Positions 21,777 through 34,612 of a stretch of DNA of 64,000 nt are shown piece after piece. The stretch is taken from positions 467,501 to 531,500 of the forward strand of contig BQMF02000025.1 in assembly GCA_027922465.2 (NCBI GenBank). The letters are read 5' to 3'. The DNA comes from Turritopsis dohrnii (lineage: Eukaryota; Cnidaria; Hydrozoa; Anthoathecata; Oceaniidae). Each line of letters opens with the position of its first letter. Position 1 is the stretch's first letter. The notes under the pieces are model-generated. The model was given only the letters and a program-made list of their open reading frames with translations. It made no database searches and was not told the DNA's origin. The position numbers were made by a program, and so were the translations under genes.

Positions 21777-23502
21777 CAATTAATAATGGCCATATTTCTT
21801 GAAATGTTGAAATACAAAGGCTAAACGTGTTAAAAATTAATTTATACGGAAAGTAAAAGTGTATACATTATAACACACGGTGGTTCATAAGAAGACAAAG
21901 ATGAAGAAAAGATCATTAAAACAAGGAACGGGTGACAGAAAACGCATAGAGCAAGAAAAGAAAATCCAAACCGAAAAAAACAAACAGCAGCAAAGCTAAA
22001 ATACAACAATTATACAATGAGAGTTCTACTTTTATATCTAACTTGACTGTTTCAAGCAGGATTAATCCGACTAATATGCAAACCTTCCCTTAACTTTTGT
22101 TTGGGCAGTATATACAGTATGTTTCAAAGAATTGGCTACAGAAAATATTACTGCAGTTTTTAAGGTAGAGAAGAAGAAAAGAAAATCGAAAAAGTCAGTT
22201 TGCAAAAACTCCTGTTTCTTAACAATTAATTAAGATGTTCAAAAGAATAGTTATTATTTGTGAAGCAATCTTACTTGTATTGTTTATATACATGACAGTT
22301 TTTATCCCTTCTTATATAGTCGACAATACATTATCCAAATTACATGGTAATTTCATCAATATAACTGCCATTACATCCTACACAAGTTAACTCATAGATG
22401 ACGTTTGACTTTGAATGATTAGCATTTCTATTTACCCCTTTTTACGACTACCTCTCCGCCGACATTTGTCATTTGTCACTTTACCGTCAATTTCTGAACC
22501 AAATGTGTGGAGACAAAAATATGGCGCTGTGGAAAGTCATGCTTGTATCTTGCGCTTAATACTGTTGTAAAAATACTAAAGGCGCCTTTTTTATCACGAG
22601 TTTTAATATGTCATTTCTTTGGGCAAGTAGATTTACATTTTCGATTTTCGTGTCTACCAACCGAATACGAGCTTACCAGATACTAACCAAGCTAGTCATT
22701 TCATTTGTGATTATAGTCTTTTGATTTTTGAGTATACAGTTCGCACTGATCTTGAGGTCGATTAACCCTCTTTTTTTTATTTGTAAACTATATACTTAAA
22801 AAAAGTCAATATAGCATTTTGAAAATAAAAATAATTTAAAAAAGCAATTATTTTTGTTTTAAAAAACGTAGCAACACAACCAAACTTCTTGTAAACCCAA
22901 ACAAAGAACTATTGGCAATTATACAAATACCCATGATGTTACTGAGGAGTGAGTGAATATTAGTCTTTTTTAGATATGCAAACTCCTTAAAAGACAATAA
23001 CTATGCAGTGGCTTATCTTGAGCCGCCTCCCGCTCTTGTACTATTGCTAGATCATCTACTGTTACAAGGTTGTTATCGCCCTTCTTTCATTTGTTTCTTT
23101 AGTTTTTATTATTAATAGTTAATGGGGGGAGGTGGGGAGTAATTAGAATAAAATTGACATTGTGAACAAAGAAGTTATAGATAAGGATAAAGCTGTGTCT
23201 GCCTTGTGCTTATCATAACCATCAAACAGAACCTACATAATCTATAATAAGATAATAACATTTATGATCTTGCTGAGGCCAATGTTATGTGGAATCTTCG
23301 AATTATCAAAATATCTATAAATGTAATACAACATGTGTGTGAACAACATCTTTTAGTCAATTTAATCTAAATTAAAGTGGTTTTAATCTTTAAATCAATT
23401 AAGAGAATGGGCTACCAATTTTATATTTATGTAAAAGATTAAAAAAGTCTTCAGTCTAAGCACACCTTCGTGAAGTTCATCTGATTGTGAAAAATTCGTT
23501 AA

Positions 23503-23575
23503 ATGATGATTAACATGGTTGAACTTTGTTTGGCTTATCTGTTGGTTTTATGGATCCTCCTTTCTTTCATCAACT
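23503..23575 (+). CDS. Exon 1: signal peptide of the receptor-like gene
   Basis: ATG ATG ATT AAC ATG starts a 24-residue hydrophobic leader (MVELCLAYLLVLWILLSFIN) ending at a strong donor GTAAGT (23576). The exon ends in phase 1. The acceptor at 25085-25086 (TTTTAATAG) restores the frame as C-C-D-C-R, supporting a real 1,511-nt intron. Which ATG is used cannot be told. Confidence 0.7.
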
Positions 23576-25086
23576 GTAAGTAAAGTCACTTCTCCTCTTG
23601 AAAAATTCACGTCTATTGATTTCTATTTGTTCTTTCCTGTAACGCTACGAATTTTTTTATGCTATCCAATATCAGAAAAAACTTATTTCAAATTTGGAGT
23701 CAATAATGACTGAATTATGTATGGTGCGTATTGTATTTCTTTTTGAAAAATCAATACTAAAAGTCAGCGTAAAACACTTCTTAGACCACAGGTAAAAGCC
23801 TCATAACTCAAAATATAGAGGAGATTTTTTTCATTGATGAATATAGGAGTCTGATGGAATTTTGAAAGAGGCCATCGATTTGGATTTAGTGTGCTATGTG
23901 TACTTTAGTTTTCAGTAGATTCTCTTATCTCCGATATGGTTTGCCACATTGGATAAAAATAAGATATAATATAATGTATATCAATAACATTTGACGTTGG
24001 GAATACAGGAAATAGGAATGTAACATGGGAATAAAGTGTAATATTAAAGGTTGATAACATTTGCTTCGTGTCTTTCTATTCTGGCGTTTTGGATGTTATG
24101 TTGTCTATTTAGAATTTACTTTTTAGCAATTTTCCTATTTTTCTTATGTACTTTTCGTTGCAGCCGCTACAATTCATTACATGTATTAAGCGTGATGTTT
24201 CACAATTCAATGTGGACCTTACTTTCTGGATTTTTTTAACTTGAATTTAGACTCCTCTTTGATGCATTGATGTACTTAGGTGAATTGGAGGAGATCCTCA
24301 TTAAGTGTTTGTCATTTATACAGACGCAGTGTATACAGAATTTAAGCTATTTTGTAAAGCTTCAAGTTGTTTTCCAATTATGTATTTTCAATAACTTATT
24401 TTCACTTACGTATTTCAGGATTTCAGTTCTTTTGTTGTATTCATTAAATTCAATCTAACCCCGAGTAGTAAAGATGTTGTATTTTTGTGTGAGTATTAGA
24501 TTTACTTGTCACAATGTGTTCATCTTTCTGGTAATTATACCATTCATTAGTCTTCTGTCTTGATTAGCAGAATTTTAAAATCTAATTAAGCCTTACGGTT
24601 TCTGCTTATCCGCATGCGCTTATTTGATTGTTTCTGGAAGCAAGTGCTCAATAACATCAACCTATGTTTGGCATATAGCAAATTGAAGCAACATAGAATG
24701 AGTCGCTGAGCTAAATAGTAAATAGTAAATCTGCTATTTACTCCTACCTAAGAGCTATTTTCATCTCTAAGTTAAGATGTATTTCAATTTACGCCCTCCT
24801 ATCTAAACGAAATTAAATTCACGTATGGGTAATTATGTGTTTGAGTCTTTGAGTCAGTTATTATTTGAGCTGAAACGAAACAGAAAATAAAATAAAATAT
24901 TCTAAATATGTCACGAATACATTAACCCCTCTTTCTTTCACTGAACTTTTGCAGTTTCGACATTCTCTCACATTTTCTTTACTTTTTTTCAGGTTTGTTT
25001 CTCATACTATAAAATGTAGCATCACAATCGTAATATGACGTCGAATTACATAGATTTCAACAATTTGATTGATTTTATTTTAATAG

Positions 25087-27598
25087 GTTGTGATTGCCGT
25101 ACTTACTATGCAGCTGTCAATGGCTCAGACCAAAGAAGTTGTGGAGATATATCATATCCTTGCCAGTCTATAGGCTATACACTTCATAAAAAGGTAAAAT
25201 CTAACGACACACTTGTCTTGTTAAATTATAATTGTGATGAATACTTAGTTGAGGACACCATTGTTCTTTCTGTCTCATCGGTGACAATTTCAGCAAGATT
25301 AAGCCAGTATTGCTTGCCGACAGTTATAGGAAAAGGAGTGCTCAAAATGTTTTCTATTGACGAAACCTTAACGACGGCATACATATTGATAAGGAATATA
25401 AATTTTTTGGAAATGAGCGTCCTTTCAATCGCTGCAGTATTTCCTCAAGCAATAACTCTAAATTTTATTAACTGTACAAGTGAATTTAGAAAGCGGTTTG
25501 AGCGGTCTGTTCGCTTTAAATGTTACTTATGAACAACATGAGTCTGATCCTTTGATGATTGACGAAAAACTTAACATTTTTATTGATAATTGCACATTTA
25601 TATCTAGTGGTATTCTAATAGTCAATAATAATTCGAACAGAATCATAAATCTGGCCGTTACTAATTCCCTATTTTCTCACAATACTGCAATCTTTGTTAT
25701 CGGTGCCTACTCGTTTACTCTTCAAAAATGTCAATTCACTCATATCACATCGACCATGAAAGCAACGACAGAGTGTAAAGGGTTCTTTTTGTCTGATAAT
25801 ACCAGATTTATTAACAGACGAAGATGGGTCAGTTTTACTAATAATCAATATGTTGTGTCTTTGAAAAATGTGCTGCTGGTTGAAATAATAGATGCTCTTA
25901 TAGACGACGTTTCGAGTCGAGGTCTTGTGATGGCGAACAACTCACATTGTTCGATTCGTAATATAGCAGCAAAAAACTTCAGATTCACATTTGATATTTT
26001 CTTTTTCTTGGGAGGTGAAAACCGCATGTCATTTATTAATATAGCAAGTGGTTCGTGTCTACAGGTCATTGAAATGTACGGTTCTGATTCCCTTATGGCG
26101 TCAAACATAACTATTGAGAATGTTAAATTTCACTGGATTTTGTATGCAAGCAATGCAATTACAGTCAGCATTGAAGGTGTTGACATCACAGAACCGTTAT
26201 TTACGTTATTTACGGTACATAATTTTACTTTGCTCAATATTTCGGAGGTAAATGTGGAAAATGCATCCATGACACAATTACTTACCTCTCACAATGGAAC
26301 TGCAGTATCAATTTCAAAATTAATTGTCAGAAACGCAAGATTTGATAATCGCATTCTCGATATTTCTAGTGTAAATGCTGTAACATTAGCTGATGTAAAA
26401 ATCGAAAACGTATCTAATTGGTATTTCGGAGATAAACTTGGTAGGTTTTCAACAGGTTTTAATAATTGCTTATTGTATGAAGTAAGGGAAATAGAAAGAA
26501 AGGAAACATGGAATTGCCCTAAAGGATTGGGATACTGTTATCCTATTAGAGAATTTCACGGAATATTATTTCATTTGGAAATCATTGGTGATCTAGAGAT
26601 GTCAGAAATTGACATTGAGAATGTGTCTTGTGTGAATGCTTTTGATTTTAACAACGCTACTACCATATCAATATCAAATGTATCTGTAAAAAACACAAAA
26701 TTCCGAGTCAAAATGTTTCATACAAAAAGTGTCCATAACGTTCACATGTCAGAAGTCAACATAGAAACTGGATCCGGCATCAGTCTATTTGAATTCCAAA
26801 ATGCCAAAATAATATTAATGTCAAACTTAAACATCAAAAATTTCAAATTAGAGAAACACAAGTTTTTCATCGATAACGCAGAGATGTTAGAACTGTCAGA
26901 TATAACAATTAATAATATATCTTTCACTGCTATTGAATGGAAACTCTATTCAAGATTGGCTAAAAATCTTTTTTATTTGCAAAAACTTGATGTTCTGAAA
27001 ATATCAAAGATGAAGGCAGAAAACATATCAAACATTGTCGAATTCCTTTCTTCCAAAGCTAGTCAATCAATAGTAATATCGAATCTGGATATCAAAAATG
27101 TAAAAGGTGAAATAATGTTTGATTTAAATTGTAAAAGTCTCCATATATCTATGATAAATGTCAAAAACTCGTTAACATTTACAATTTTTCGGGTGAAAAA
27201 TGTAGAGAAAGCATCGTTGAGCAAAATGCGATTTGAAAATACCAAAGTTGCATCTACTGTCATCAAATTTTATAATTCCAGTTTTGTTGCTATTGAAGAC
27301 GTAATTGTTACAAACTGTAAGGTCTTCTGTGTCATAAGAAGTATCAAAATAAGAAATCTGAATATTTCTAAAGTGAACATTGAAAGAATAGAATCACAAT
27401 ATATCTTACTCTTCGAACCTGGTGGATCTCTTCCTGATGACGTACATGAAGAAGGTAAAGTACGGAAATATAAAAATAAATATGTCGTGCTAGGATCTGT
27501 TGAGAAGCGTGAAACTAGTGATTTGTATGATTTCATTGGCTATACCAATCAGTTATTACCGGGCCAAGCAAATATTAAACATATACAATGTTTAATAT
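25087..27598 (+). pseudogene. Exon 2: extracellular beta-helix-like domain
   Basis: Starts CDCRTYYAAVNGSDQRSC with paired cysteines (SYPCQSIGYTL), as in polymorphic beta-helix receptor ectodomains. The frame shifts by one near 25485: FINCTSEF in one frame, then SGLSGLFALNVTYEQ in the next. After this about 700 residues of imperfect coils follow, each 20-25 residues, of the form S-I-S-x-L-x-V-x-N-x-x-F (for example VSISKLIVRNARF, ISISNVSVKNTKF, IVISNLDIKNVKG). N-glycosylation sites (N-x-S/T) are very frequent, fitting a surface protein. The last host bases are the TSD at 27584-27598; the codons after it, up to the stop at 27609, belong to the insertion. Confidence 0.7.
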
Positions 27599-29277
27599 TA
27601 TTAGTATAAGTTTTATCTTCTTTTTCAGAAAAGTGCTCAATGTCTCTCAACAGAGCGTGGTACGCAAGTAGGTAAATAAACGAGATTTAGTTTATCCGTA
27701 CTAATAGTTTCATGCCACCGTACTCGGTAACAATCTTCAGCGGAATAATACTAAACCGTAAAAAATGCATTACAATAGCTTCTAAAAATTTGACGTCACG
27801 TGATATTTTCCAGACCGTGGTGGAGAAGCAGTAGATGTTTTCTTCTGTGTCGACATTTGGCTATTATTTCAGTCCTTTTGTTCAATAAGTTTTTTCCAGG
27901 ATACACTGCAATTTCGTATTTTTCTGCGAGGCATAGTGCACATCTTCCGGATTCAGGCGTGAAAGCTTTTGCGTGTTTCAAAATTCGCCAGGTTACGTTA
28001 GGGTTTCCGTTTTCGTTTTTGAGTTTCCAGTATTCCGTAGAAAGAGCAGTGCTGTTTTTATATCTTTCTAAACGGAAAGATGTTTTGTGGTTTGTGAAGC
28101 GCTTTTTGAAAGTGCTTTCGCTAATTCCGATGTATTTCTTTTCCCCGTAGTGTGGAATGTCAGTTGTTAATGTAGCCTCGTAGACTATGTTTGTTGCAAG
28201 ACAGTTTCCAGCCATCGGGCAATCTTCTTTTTTGATGCAGTTGCATGTTCTTTCGTCTTCTCTGTGACCGGTTGGTGTGAGAATCTTCTTGTTGTGCGCG
28301 TTGATGGAAGACTTGATGTTGGGCATACACGAGTAGCTGACTTTCACATTATTTTTATTAAAAATCTTGTGGAACTTGTGTTGCCGTGGAAAATGCTTGC
28401 GCACCAGGTTCAAAAAGAAACGACCGATGTTCGTAGACAAAGTTTTGTTAAACGGTGGGTTAAACCAAATGATGTTTCTCTTTCTATTTCTATTCCTCCT
28501 CTGGGTGTTATTGCTCGGTGTGTATTTAAAATCATGATTGTATCCCGATCTTCTGAGGGCTTCTGTGTAGTATGGTGTAGCTGCATTGAAAAATTCTTCA
28601 CTGGATGATAGGTTGGAAAGGCGATCTTGGATTGATATTGGGATTTGCTTTATTATGTTTGGTGGGTGGTTTGATTCAACGTGCACGTAGTTGATTTCAT
28701 TGCCTGGTTTATGATATGGTCTAAATGTACCGTCGGTAAGGTCTAGTGTAACGTCTAGATAGTCAACTTTCTTCATGTTGCATTGGATTACTATATCTAG
28801 CTTGTGTTTCCTGAATATTTTTTGGAAGTCTTTTTTCGTGCGTTCACTTTGTGGTCCACTCATGTTCTTGAACACTGCAAGTCCATCATCCCTGTAAAGC
28901 CCAATGTCTTGCTTTTTGTAAGTAGTTGTTATTTCTGATAGAAGGAAGCAGCCGACGAGCTCGCACACCTCAGCGCCATCATATGCACCCATTGTAACAT
29001 CAAACAGCTTATCCCCTTTCTTTACCCAGCTTTCTTTGTTGTTAAATAACAGTGACTTCCGTGAATGGAGTATGATTTCTTTATCTTTTTCACTCACGGT
29101 TACAGTACGTACAGCAAACTGTAAAGCATTCATCAACAAATTTTTAGAAATTTTTAGAAGCTATTGTAATGCATTTTTTACGGTTTAGTATTATTCCGCT
29201 GAAGATTGTTACCGAGTACGGTGGCATGAAACTATTAGTACGGATAAACTAAATCTCGTTTATTTACCTACTTGCGT
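27599..29277 (-). mobile_element. Penelope-like element insertion with inverted repeats
   Basis: The target duplication ACAATGTTTAATAT appears at 27585-27598 and 29278-29291 (a T before both may extend it to 15). Inverted repeats of about 120-130 bp start GTACGCAAGTAGGTAAATAA, at about 27660-27785 and 29150-29280. About 60 bp of extra 3' tail lies outside the left repeat. Variable 10-15-bp duplications and inverted flanking repeats fit 5'-truncated Penelope-like copies made by target-primed reverse transcription. The coding part (29139-27796, minus) is the 3' half of an RT plus endonuclease gene. Confidence 0.75.
27796..29139 (-). pseudogene. Penelope-like RT (C-terminal half) plus GIY-YIG-like domain
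   Basis: A 447-residue open frame without its own N-terminus. It enters in the palm (FDVTMGAYDGAEVCELVGCF), has the catalytic GLYRDDGLAVF (YxDD-type motif), then VDYLDVTLDLTDGTFRPYHK and the thumb region (HPPNIIKQIP). After a basic linker (RRNRNRKRN) comes a Cys-rich knot (CNCIKKEDCPMAGNC) and a GIY-YIG-like endonuclease: YEATL, KKYIGISESTFKKRFTNHK, YWKLKNENGNPNVTW. This order matches Penelope-like elements. Fingers and the first palm Asp are missing because of 5' truncation, so this copy is inactive, though the remaining frame is clean and therefore young. Confidence 0.82.
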
Positions 29278-30322
29278 ACAATGTTTAATATATATACAAT
29301 ATATGTTGCGGTAAAATCTAATATGCACCAACTTTTCGTCACAGATTTTAATACCACCGGTTCGTCTATTGGCCAAGTATTCTATTTTCAAAACGGATCA
29401 GCAAAACTTAAATATATTGACATCAGTGCAGATAACTATTGTGTTATGTCGATAAATTCCAACTTGAAATTAGAAAACTCTTCAATCATTGTCTCGGAAA
29501 CTGCAATTACTTACAAAGCTATTAGCAAAAGAGGTTTAAAATTCAGCCTAATTCACGTTAAAGTCATTTCTTCCTGCAAAAGAAAACCTGTCATTGAAGT
29601 TGTAAGTGAGTTACCTTTTGTTTTTTTTTTGTAAAGCGATTAGATGTTATCTTGACCAATTCAAAAACGGGACTTCCCATCATTGACATCAAATATAAAA
29701 TTTCTGGCAAACCTAACTTCAAATACCTACAATCAAGTTTAACTTGTCCACAAAACAGTGACCCATACTTCACCATTAGTACCGGTGATATGTTGAACTT
29801 TCAGTATTTTTGCCCAGCATGTGAAAAAGGATTTTATATAGTTAAAAAAATTCCAGCAAATTTTTCAATGGACGTTGAATATCAGAAGTCCTTTGCATGT
29901 TGCCGGCTTCTTCATCAACCGATTATACACAGTGGTACTTCAAGGGACGTCAAAACGCAAATAGGTGCAAACAATGTCCCGTCGAAGCAACTTGTGATGG
30001 TAAAATCAAAAGTAATGATAATTGTTTGGGGTATTATAATCCTATTAATGGTGAAGTAACACATTTTCCTTGTCCAGCAGGATACTGTTGTGCAGCTAAA
30101 GACAAACCATGCGATTCTTACAATACATGTAACATTCACCGAATGGGGACATTATGTGGCAAATGTATTGATGGGTACTTAGTTGACTATTTCTCAACTA
30201 GCTGCATCATTGCTTCTCATTGCAATCATGCTATTTACTTTTGGGGATATCTAGCACTCTCTGCTTTCGTATACATAATAGTAGTTGCATATCTAGATAA
30301 ACTAAAAGAAATGAAAGATTAA
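29278..30322 (+). pseudogene. Receptor gene: end of beta-helix, Cys-rich module, first TM
   Basis: DFNTTGSSIGQVFYFQNGSA to KRKPVIEV continues the beta-helix. A GTGAGT donor at 29606 and TTAG at 29643 could remove a 38-nt intron in phase; alternatively the T-run at 29620-29630 has lost or gained a base. LTCPQNSDPYFTI and CPACEKGFYIV begin the Cys-rich module. Near 29905 the frame shifts by one into CKQCPVEATCDG, PCPAGYCCAAKDKPCDSYN and MGTLCGKCIDGYL, typical of ephrin-receptor-like (GCC2/GCC3-type) modules. The first membrane helix is AIYFWGYLALSAFVYIIVVA. It ends at a TAA after KLKEMKD. Confidence 0.7.
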
Positions 30323-30324
30323 TA

Positions 30325-31367
30325 ATGAAAATTATTTATCTGTTTAGATGCAATAACTTTTTACCAATTAAAACAATATCTGATGAAGAACAGCCAAATG
30401 TAACAGTTATTCAAATGAGAAACATCAGCTTCCATGTAATCCACAATGGCAACAATGAAGTTCAAAGTGAAATACAAGTGTTTCCGAATGAAATAATGCA
30501 GGCTTCTGAAGAGGATACATGCAGGGCATCTGGGATTTTTAAGGTTTTTGTTGGCTTCTATCAGTTGAAACAACTGATAAATGTTGCGTTAGGAGAAAAA
30601 TATGTTAGTTCAACTTTTGATAGAATGGTTACAAGCATCTTTAATTTAGAACAGATTAAAGTCCCTTTCAATTTATGTCCGTTTATAACTTTAGACGATC
30701 TTTATAAAATCGTTGTTAGAGATCTCTTTTTCTCTTGCGTGATCATCTTTCCCCCTGTTACATTAGCATCTTTACTATTTATTAGATTTACTTTAGGAAC
30801 ATATTATGGTAACTGCAATAATCAAAAGATGTTAGAAATTAACCAATACCACAAAGAAGACAATGAAATGCAAGAAGAAGACGAGATAGCAGCACGTAGA
30901 ACGCAGGCACATTACCATCAAGACCCATATGCATCAACAACTCAATCGAAGGAGTTATCAATACTTGGTCGCTCTTTTATATGTTTCCTTCGCTTATTAA
31001 CAATGCAATACAAAACCCTGGCAACATTCTCACTTATAACTCTCAATTGCATCACTATTGGAGGAGTTGATGTGTTATTCATCAACGGTGAAGTCAAATG
31101 CTGGACATACTGGCAATACTTTGCAGCTGTGTTTCTTTCAGTATGGGTTGTGCCTTTTCCTATCACACTTACATATGCTTTAAAGTTGTTAAAGGCCAAC
31201 ATAATCACTGTTGAAAGATTTATTTGTTTTTCAATATTCCCTACAGCTGTACCTCTGCAATACATTATTAACCGCGGAGAAAAATTCGGCTATGTAGCTG
31301 CTGAACCTAATAGGTTAAAACTAGCGATTCTGGAACATTTTGAGCAACCATTTAGGCACAATAGTAA
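30325..31367 (+). pseudogene. Receptor gene: loop and middle membrane segments
   Basis: A new frame (TISDEEQPNVTVIQ onward) gives a hydrophilic segment. It is followed by membrane helices FFSCVIIFPPVTLASLLFI, FSLITLNCITIGGVDVLFI, YFAAVFLSVWVVPFPITLTY and probably ICFSIFPTAVPLQYI. An acidic loop (KEDNEMQEEDEIAARR) lies between the first two. Coding stops being host at the TAA (31365-31367), which is the left copy of the Harbinger target duplication. Confidence 0.7.
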
Positions 31368-31512
31368 AGGTCGGTTTCCACTGCGGTATAAGATGGAATA
31401 AGCTGGTCTAACCAAAATGGAATAAGATGGAATAAGAAAATTGTTTAATTGGAATACTATCTTGTCTCGAAAAACTTTCGTGACAGAAAGAGAGAGAAGT
31501 TTTAAGAGAAAG

Positions 31513-33121
31513 ATGTTTGAGTTCGAGTGCGATGAAAGTGAAGATGATTTGTTGGAAATGGCTTCCCTTGTAATAATCTTAAGGAGGCGAAGGAAAAAAC
31601 AAAACCGTGAGGTGAAAAAGAAAATTCGTCGAAAACCCAAATTCTGGGTTCGTGATATTTTTCAGTTGAGAGAGGAATATGGAGAATATCACCGATTGAT
31701 CAAAGAATTGCGTGAAGGGGATCGTGAATACTTCTTCAGGTAAGCGTATCTTTTAATTTTATGTAAACACAGATAATTTAAAAAAAGTCGAATTTTTCTT
31801 TCTTTCCGTTACAACATTATCTTTCGAATGAATATGAATGTAAGCCCAACCTTGCAAAATACTCAAAAGATTCATGAGTGAAGTTCTACTGAAATACCCT
31901 ACTCATTCAAATTTCCCATAGCCCCGAAATTTATTAGTTTGAAGTACAAAATTTCTTGAAATCCATGAATTTTAGATGGATAGATTTTACATTTAGATGT
32001 TTCTTTGTTTATTTTAGGTATTTCAGAATGTCACCAGACCGTTTTCGACACCTTCTGGGACTGGTAGCCCCCTTAATTCAAAAAAAGATACGAACTTCCG
32101 AAAAGCAATAACAGCCGAGGAAAGATTGGCATTGACATTGCGTTTTTTATCGTCAGGGGATTCCCAACAATCATTATGCTTTTCATTTAGAATTGGAAAA
32201 GCAACAGTCAGCCGAATCATTGCCGAAACTTGTGAAGCTATTTACGAGGTTTTGAAAGAAGACTACCTATCAGCTCCACAAAGTAACAAAGACTGGTTGA
32301 AAATCTCACAAGAGTTTGAGGACACTTGGAAAATGCCTCACGTAATCGGATGCATCGACGGCAAGCACATTCGAGTAGAATGCCCAAAACTTACCGGCAC
32401 ACAATATTATAATTACAAAGGTTTTTTTAGTGTTGTGCTTATGGCAGTTTGTGATGCAAATTATTGCTTCACTTTGGTTGATATTGGGCAGTATGGGAGC
32501 AACAATGACAGTGGTATACTAGCGTCCTCTATCATGGGCGAAATGTTTGATCAAAACGAAATGAACGTACCTAAGCCCTCAAAAATCCATCCGAATTCCG
32601 AGCAAAAACTTCCCTATTTTTTGCTTGGAGACGAAATTTTTCCCCTTAAGGATTGGTTAATGAGGCCATTTCCAGGCTCTGGAGCATCCGAAGAAGAAAG
32701 AATTTACAACTACCGCCATTCGAGAGCTCGCCGTTGCATTGAAAACGCATTTGGAATTTTATCACAACGATGGCGGATTTTTTTCAAACCGATAAAAGCA
32801 ACCGTTAACCATGTAGAAAGCTATACATTAGCGTGTTTAGCTCTTCATAATTACTTACGGTTAACAAAAAATGCGAAGTATGTACCAGAGGGGTTTGTTG
32901 ATTCTGAGGATAGTAATGGGGACATAATACCTGGTGATTGGCGAAAGGAATCGATGGGCCAAAATGGAGCGTTTCAAAGTATTGCCTCCCTTCGTGGTTC
33001 TCGGTCAAAAGGTTCAGCGCTTGACGTTCGAGATAATTTGAAAACCTTTCTAAACAGTGAAGAAGGAAGCGTTCCCTGGCAAATCGATTATGTAAGGCGC
33101 ACATCACACTATGCTGTGTAA
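31513..33121 (+). pseudogene. HARBI1-like Harbinger transposase
   Basis: Exon 1 (31513-31739) begins MFEFECDESEDDLLEMASLV and ends GDREYFFR at donor GTAAGC. The intron (31740-32017) ends in TTTTAG. Exon 2 continues in phase as YFRMSPDRFRHLLGLVAPLI. In the following A-run (about 32082-32088) one A is missing, so QKKDTNFRKAITAEERLALT needs a one-base shift. Thereafter 331 residues run to the stop: IGKATVSRI (HTH-like), then the DDE_Tnp_4 core VIGCIDGKHIRVECP, LVDIGQYGSNNDSGI and IENAFGILSQRWRIF with catalytic D, D, E. Length and motifs match HARBI1-type transposases. The only visible lesion is the homopolymer frameshift, which could also be a sequencing error. Confidence 0.85.
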
Positions 33122-33315
33122 GACATTTACATTCAAAACTGAAACAGACGTTTAATTTGAAGCCTTATGTTCACAATGTTGTGATTGTATATAGCATAAA
33201 AATATATGTGTCTATACAGTATATTATCGATAGAAAACATGTTCAGTATATTGTATAAGAAATATATTTCGCTTTAGAATGAAATGAACAAAAAGACATT
33301 TTTTACTGAAAAAAA

Positions 33316-34612
33316 CTACTGTTCATTTGAATGTTGCACTTCGTAAAGCCATGAAAGTTGACTGTCTGGCATTGGGGTGTGGGGTGGCGAAGAAAACGAA
33401 TTTGATGGGCTGACAAAAGCACTACTATTTGTTGGTGTAACTTGAGGGCAAGAGACGTTTGTGTTTTGGTAGAAAGATGTTTGGTATTGGGTGGAATTTC
33501 GGGCTCTCATCTCTCTCTCCATGACTGTCATTTGGTGCTTGTAGATAACGTTTTGTATCTCATGTTTAGCAACACACTTTTCATACTTAGGCAACTGCTT
33601 TAGATTCATTGCCAAAGCTTAACAAAAAATATCCTCACTGTCAAGGGCCTTTTTCTCAGCTTTCTCTTTTTCCTTGTTATTTAATCTGTTATTCATTTTC
33701 GAGATTAAAGAAAATTCCATTTCCTCCATTAATGCTTCTTTTGCTGCACCTTGTATTTTTTTCCTGGGCTGAATCAGTTGTTTTAACCACTTCTACTTCT
33801 TCTTCGTATGAAGAAAGTTTCTTTCTAGGCTTTTTTGTTTTTGGCTCTTTGTCTGCCTGTGTACCAGCAGTCGACAACTCGAAATCCTCATCTTCATCGC
33901 TTGATTGATCATCATCTTCAATATTATCGTAAGTATCCTGGGATGGTTCCACTTCCTCTTGGTTTTCCTCTACGGATGCTTCTTCTTTGTCAGTATTTGA
34001 ATGATTTCGCTTTAAATTGGTTCGGCCATCTCTTGGTTGGATGAATGTGTCTATCCAATGCATAAATTGGTACTGATCAAAAGATTTTTGAGCTCTTTCT
34101 AATGCCTTTGCTGATGTTCCGGATCTGTCAAGGTCCTTCAAATCCTTTTTCTTTCTCGTGTATTTCTTCTTCAAGTTTGTAAAGCACGCTTGAGCTCGTT
34201 TTCCTGGTAATAAAAACAATAACGGTTAGAGTTCTTGTCTTTGATTAAATACGGAACCAACCTGATATCACATCGACAATTACGTGAGACTAAATTTGAA
34301 TTTAATGACAATCCCTTCATCGCCCCGGTCTTTTATCCCAAATCAATTAATGTTACACATAAATAAAAGATTTGCTCGTTTTGATAATAATTTCCTTCGT
34401 AAAATATAAAATCATATAATAACATATGTGTATAATGACATAAGACACTCACCATTTTCTACAAATTCCAATTGCTCGGCAACATCATTCCAGGCATTAG
34501 CCACAACATCTTTCTCTTTGTATCCCTTGCTTGACTTATCGTACAAGCAAGGGTACGTTTTGATTACTTCAGCTAACCTTTCTTCTTCGGAAAGACACAA
34601 CGTGAAAGCCAT
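33316..34612 (-). pseudogene. Harbinger MADF/SANT DNA-binding protein
   Basis: Exon 1 (34612-34453) encodes MAFTLCLSEEERLAEVIKTY and PCLYDKSSKGYKEKDVVANAW, then WNDVAEQLEFVENG, a MADF/Myb-like domain. Donor GTGAGT and acceptor TTACCAG (34205-34204) join it in phase to GKRAQACFTNLKKKYTRKKK (exon 2, from 34203), completing the trihelix. An acidic linker follows, then EALMEEMEFSLISKMNNRLN and LAMNLKQLPKYEKCVAKHEI, the usual C-terminal helices. The frame is broken by an A-run indel near 33760 and by TAA at about 33627. Harbinger transposition needs this partner to import the transposase and bind ends (known for Harbinger3 elements). Confidence 0.75.

Larger units (their letters stand above)
19502..23502. 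other. Intergenic region upstream of the receptor gene
   Basis: About 4 kb without a supported gene. It holds a 65-bp near-perfect palindrome (20116-20180), a 194-bp MITE (21583-21776) and a possible transposase acidic-tail relic (21075-21215, minus). The rest is unremarkable AT-rich DNA that may include the promoter of the gene starting at 23503. Confidence 0.5.

Noticed and set aside
27604..27629. GTATAAG to TTTTTCAG as a tiny intron
   Set aside because: It would be 25 nt and lies outside the host target duplication, inside the Penelope-like 3' tail.
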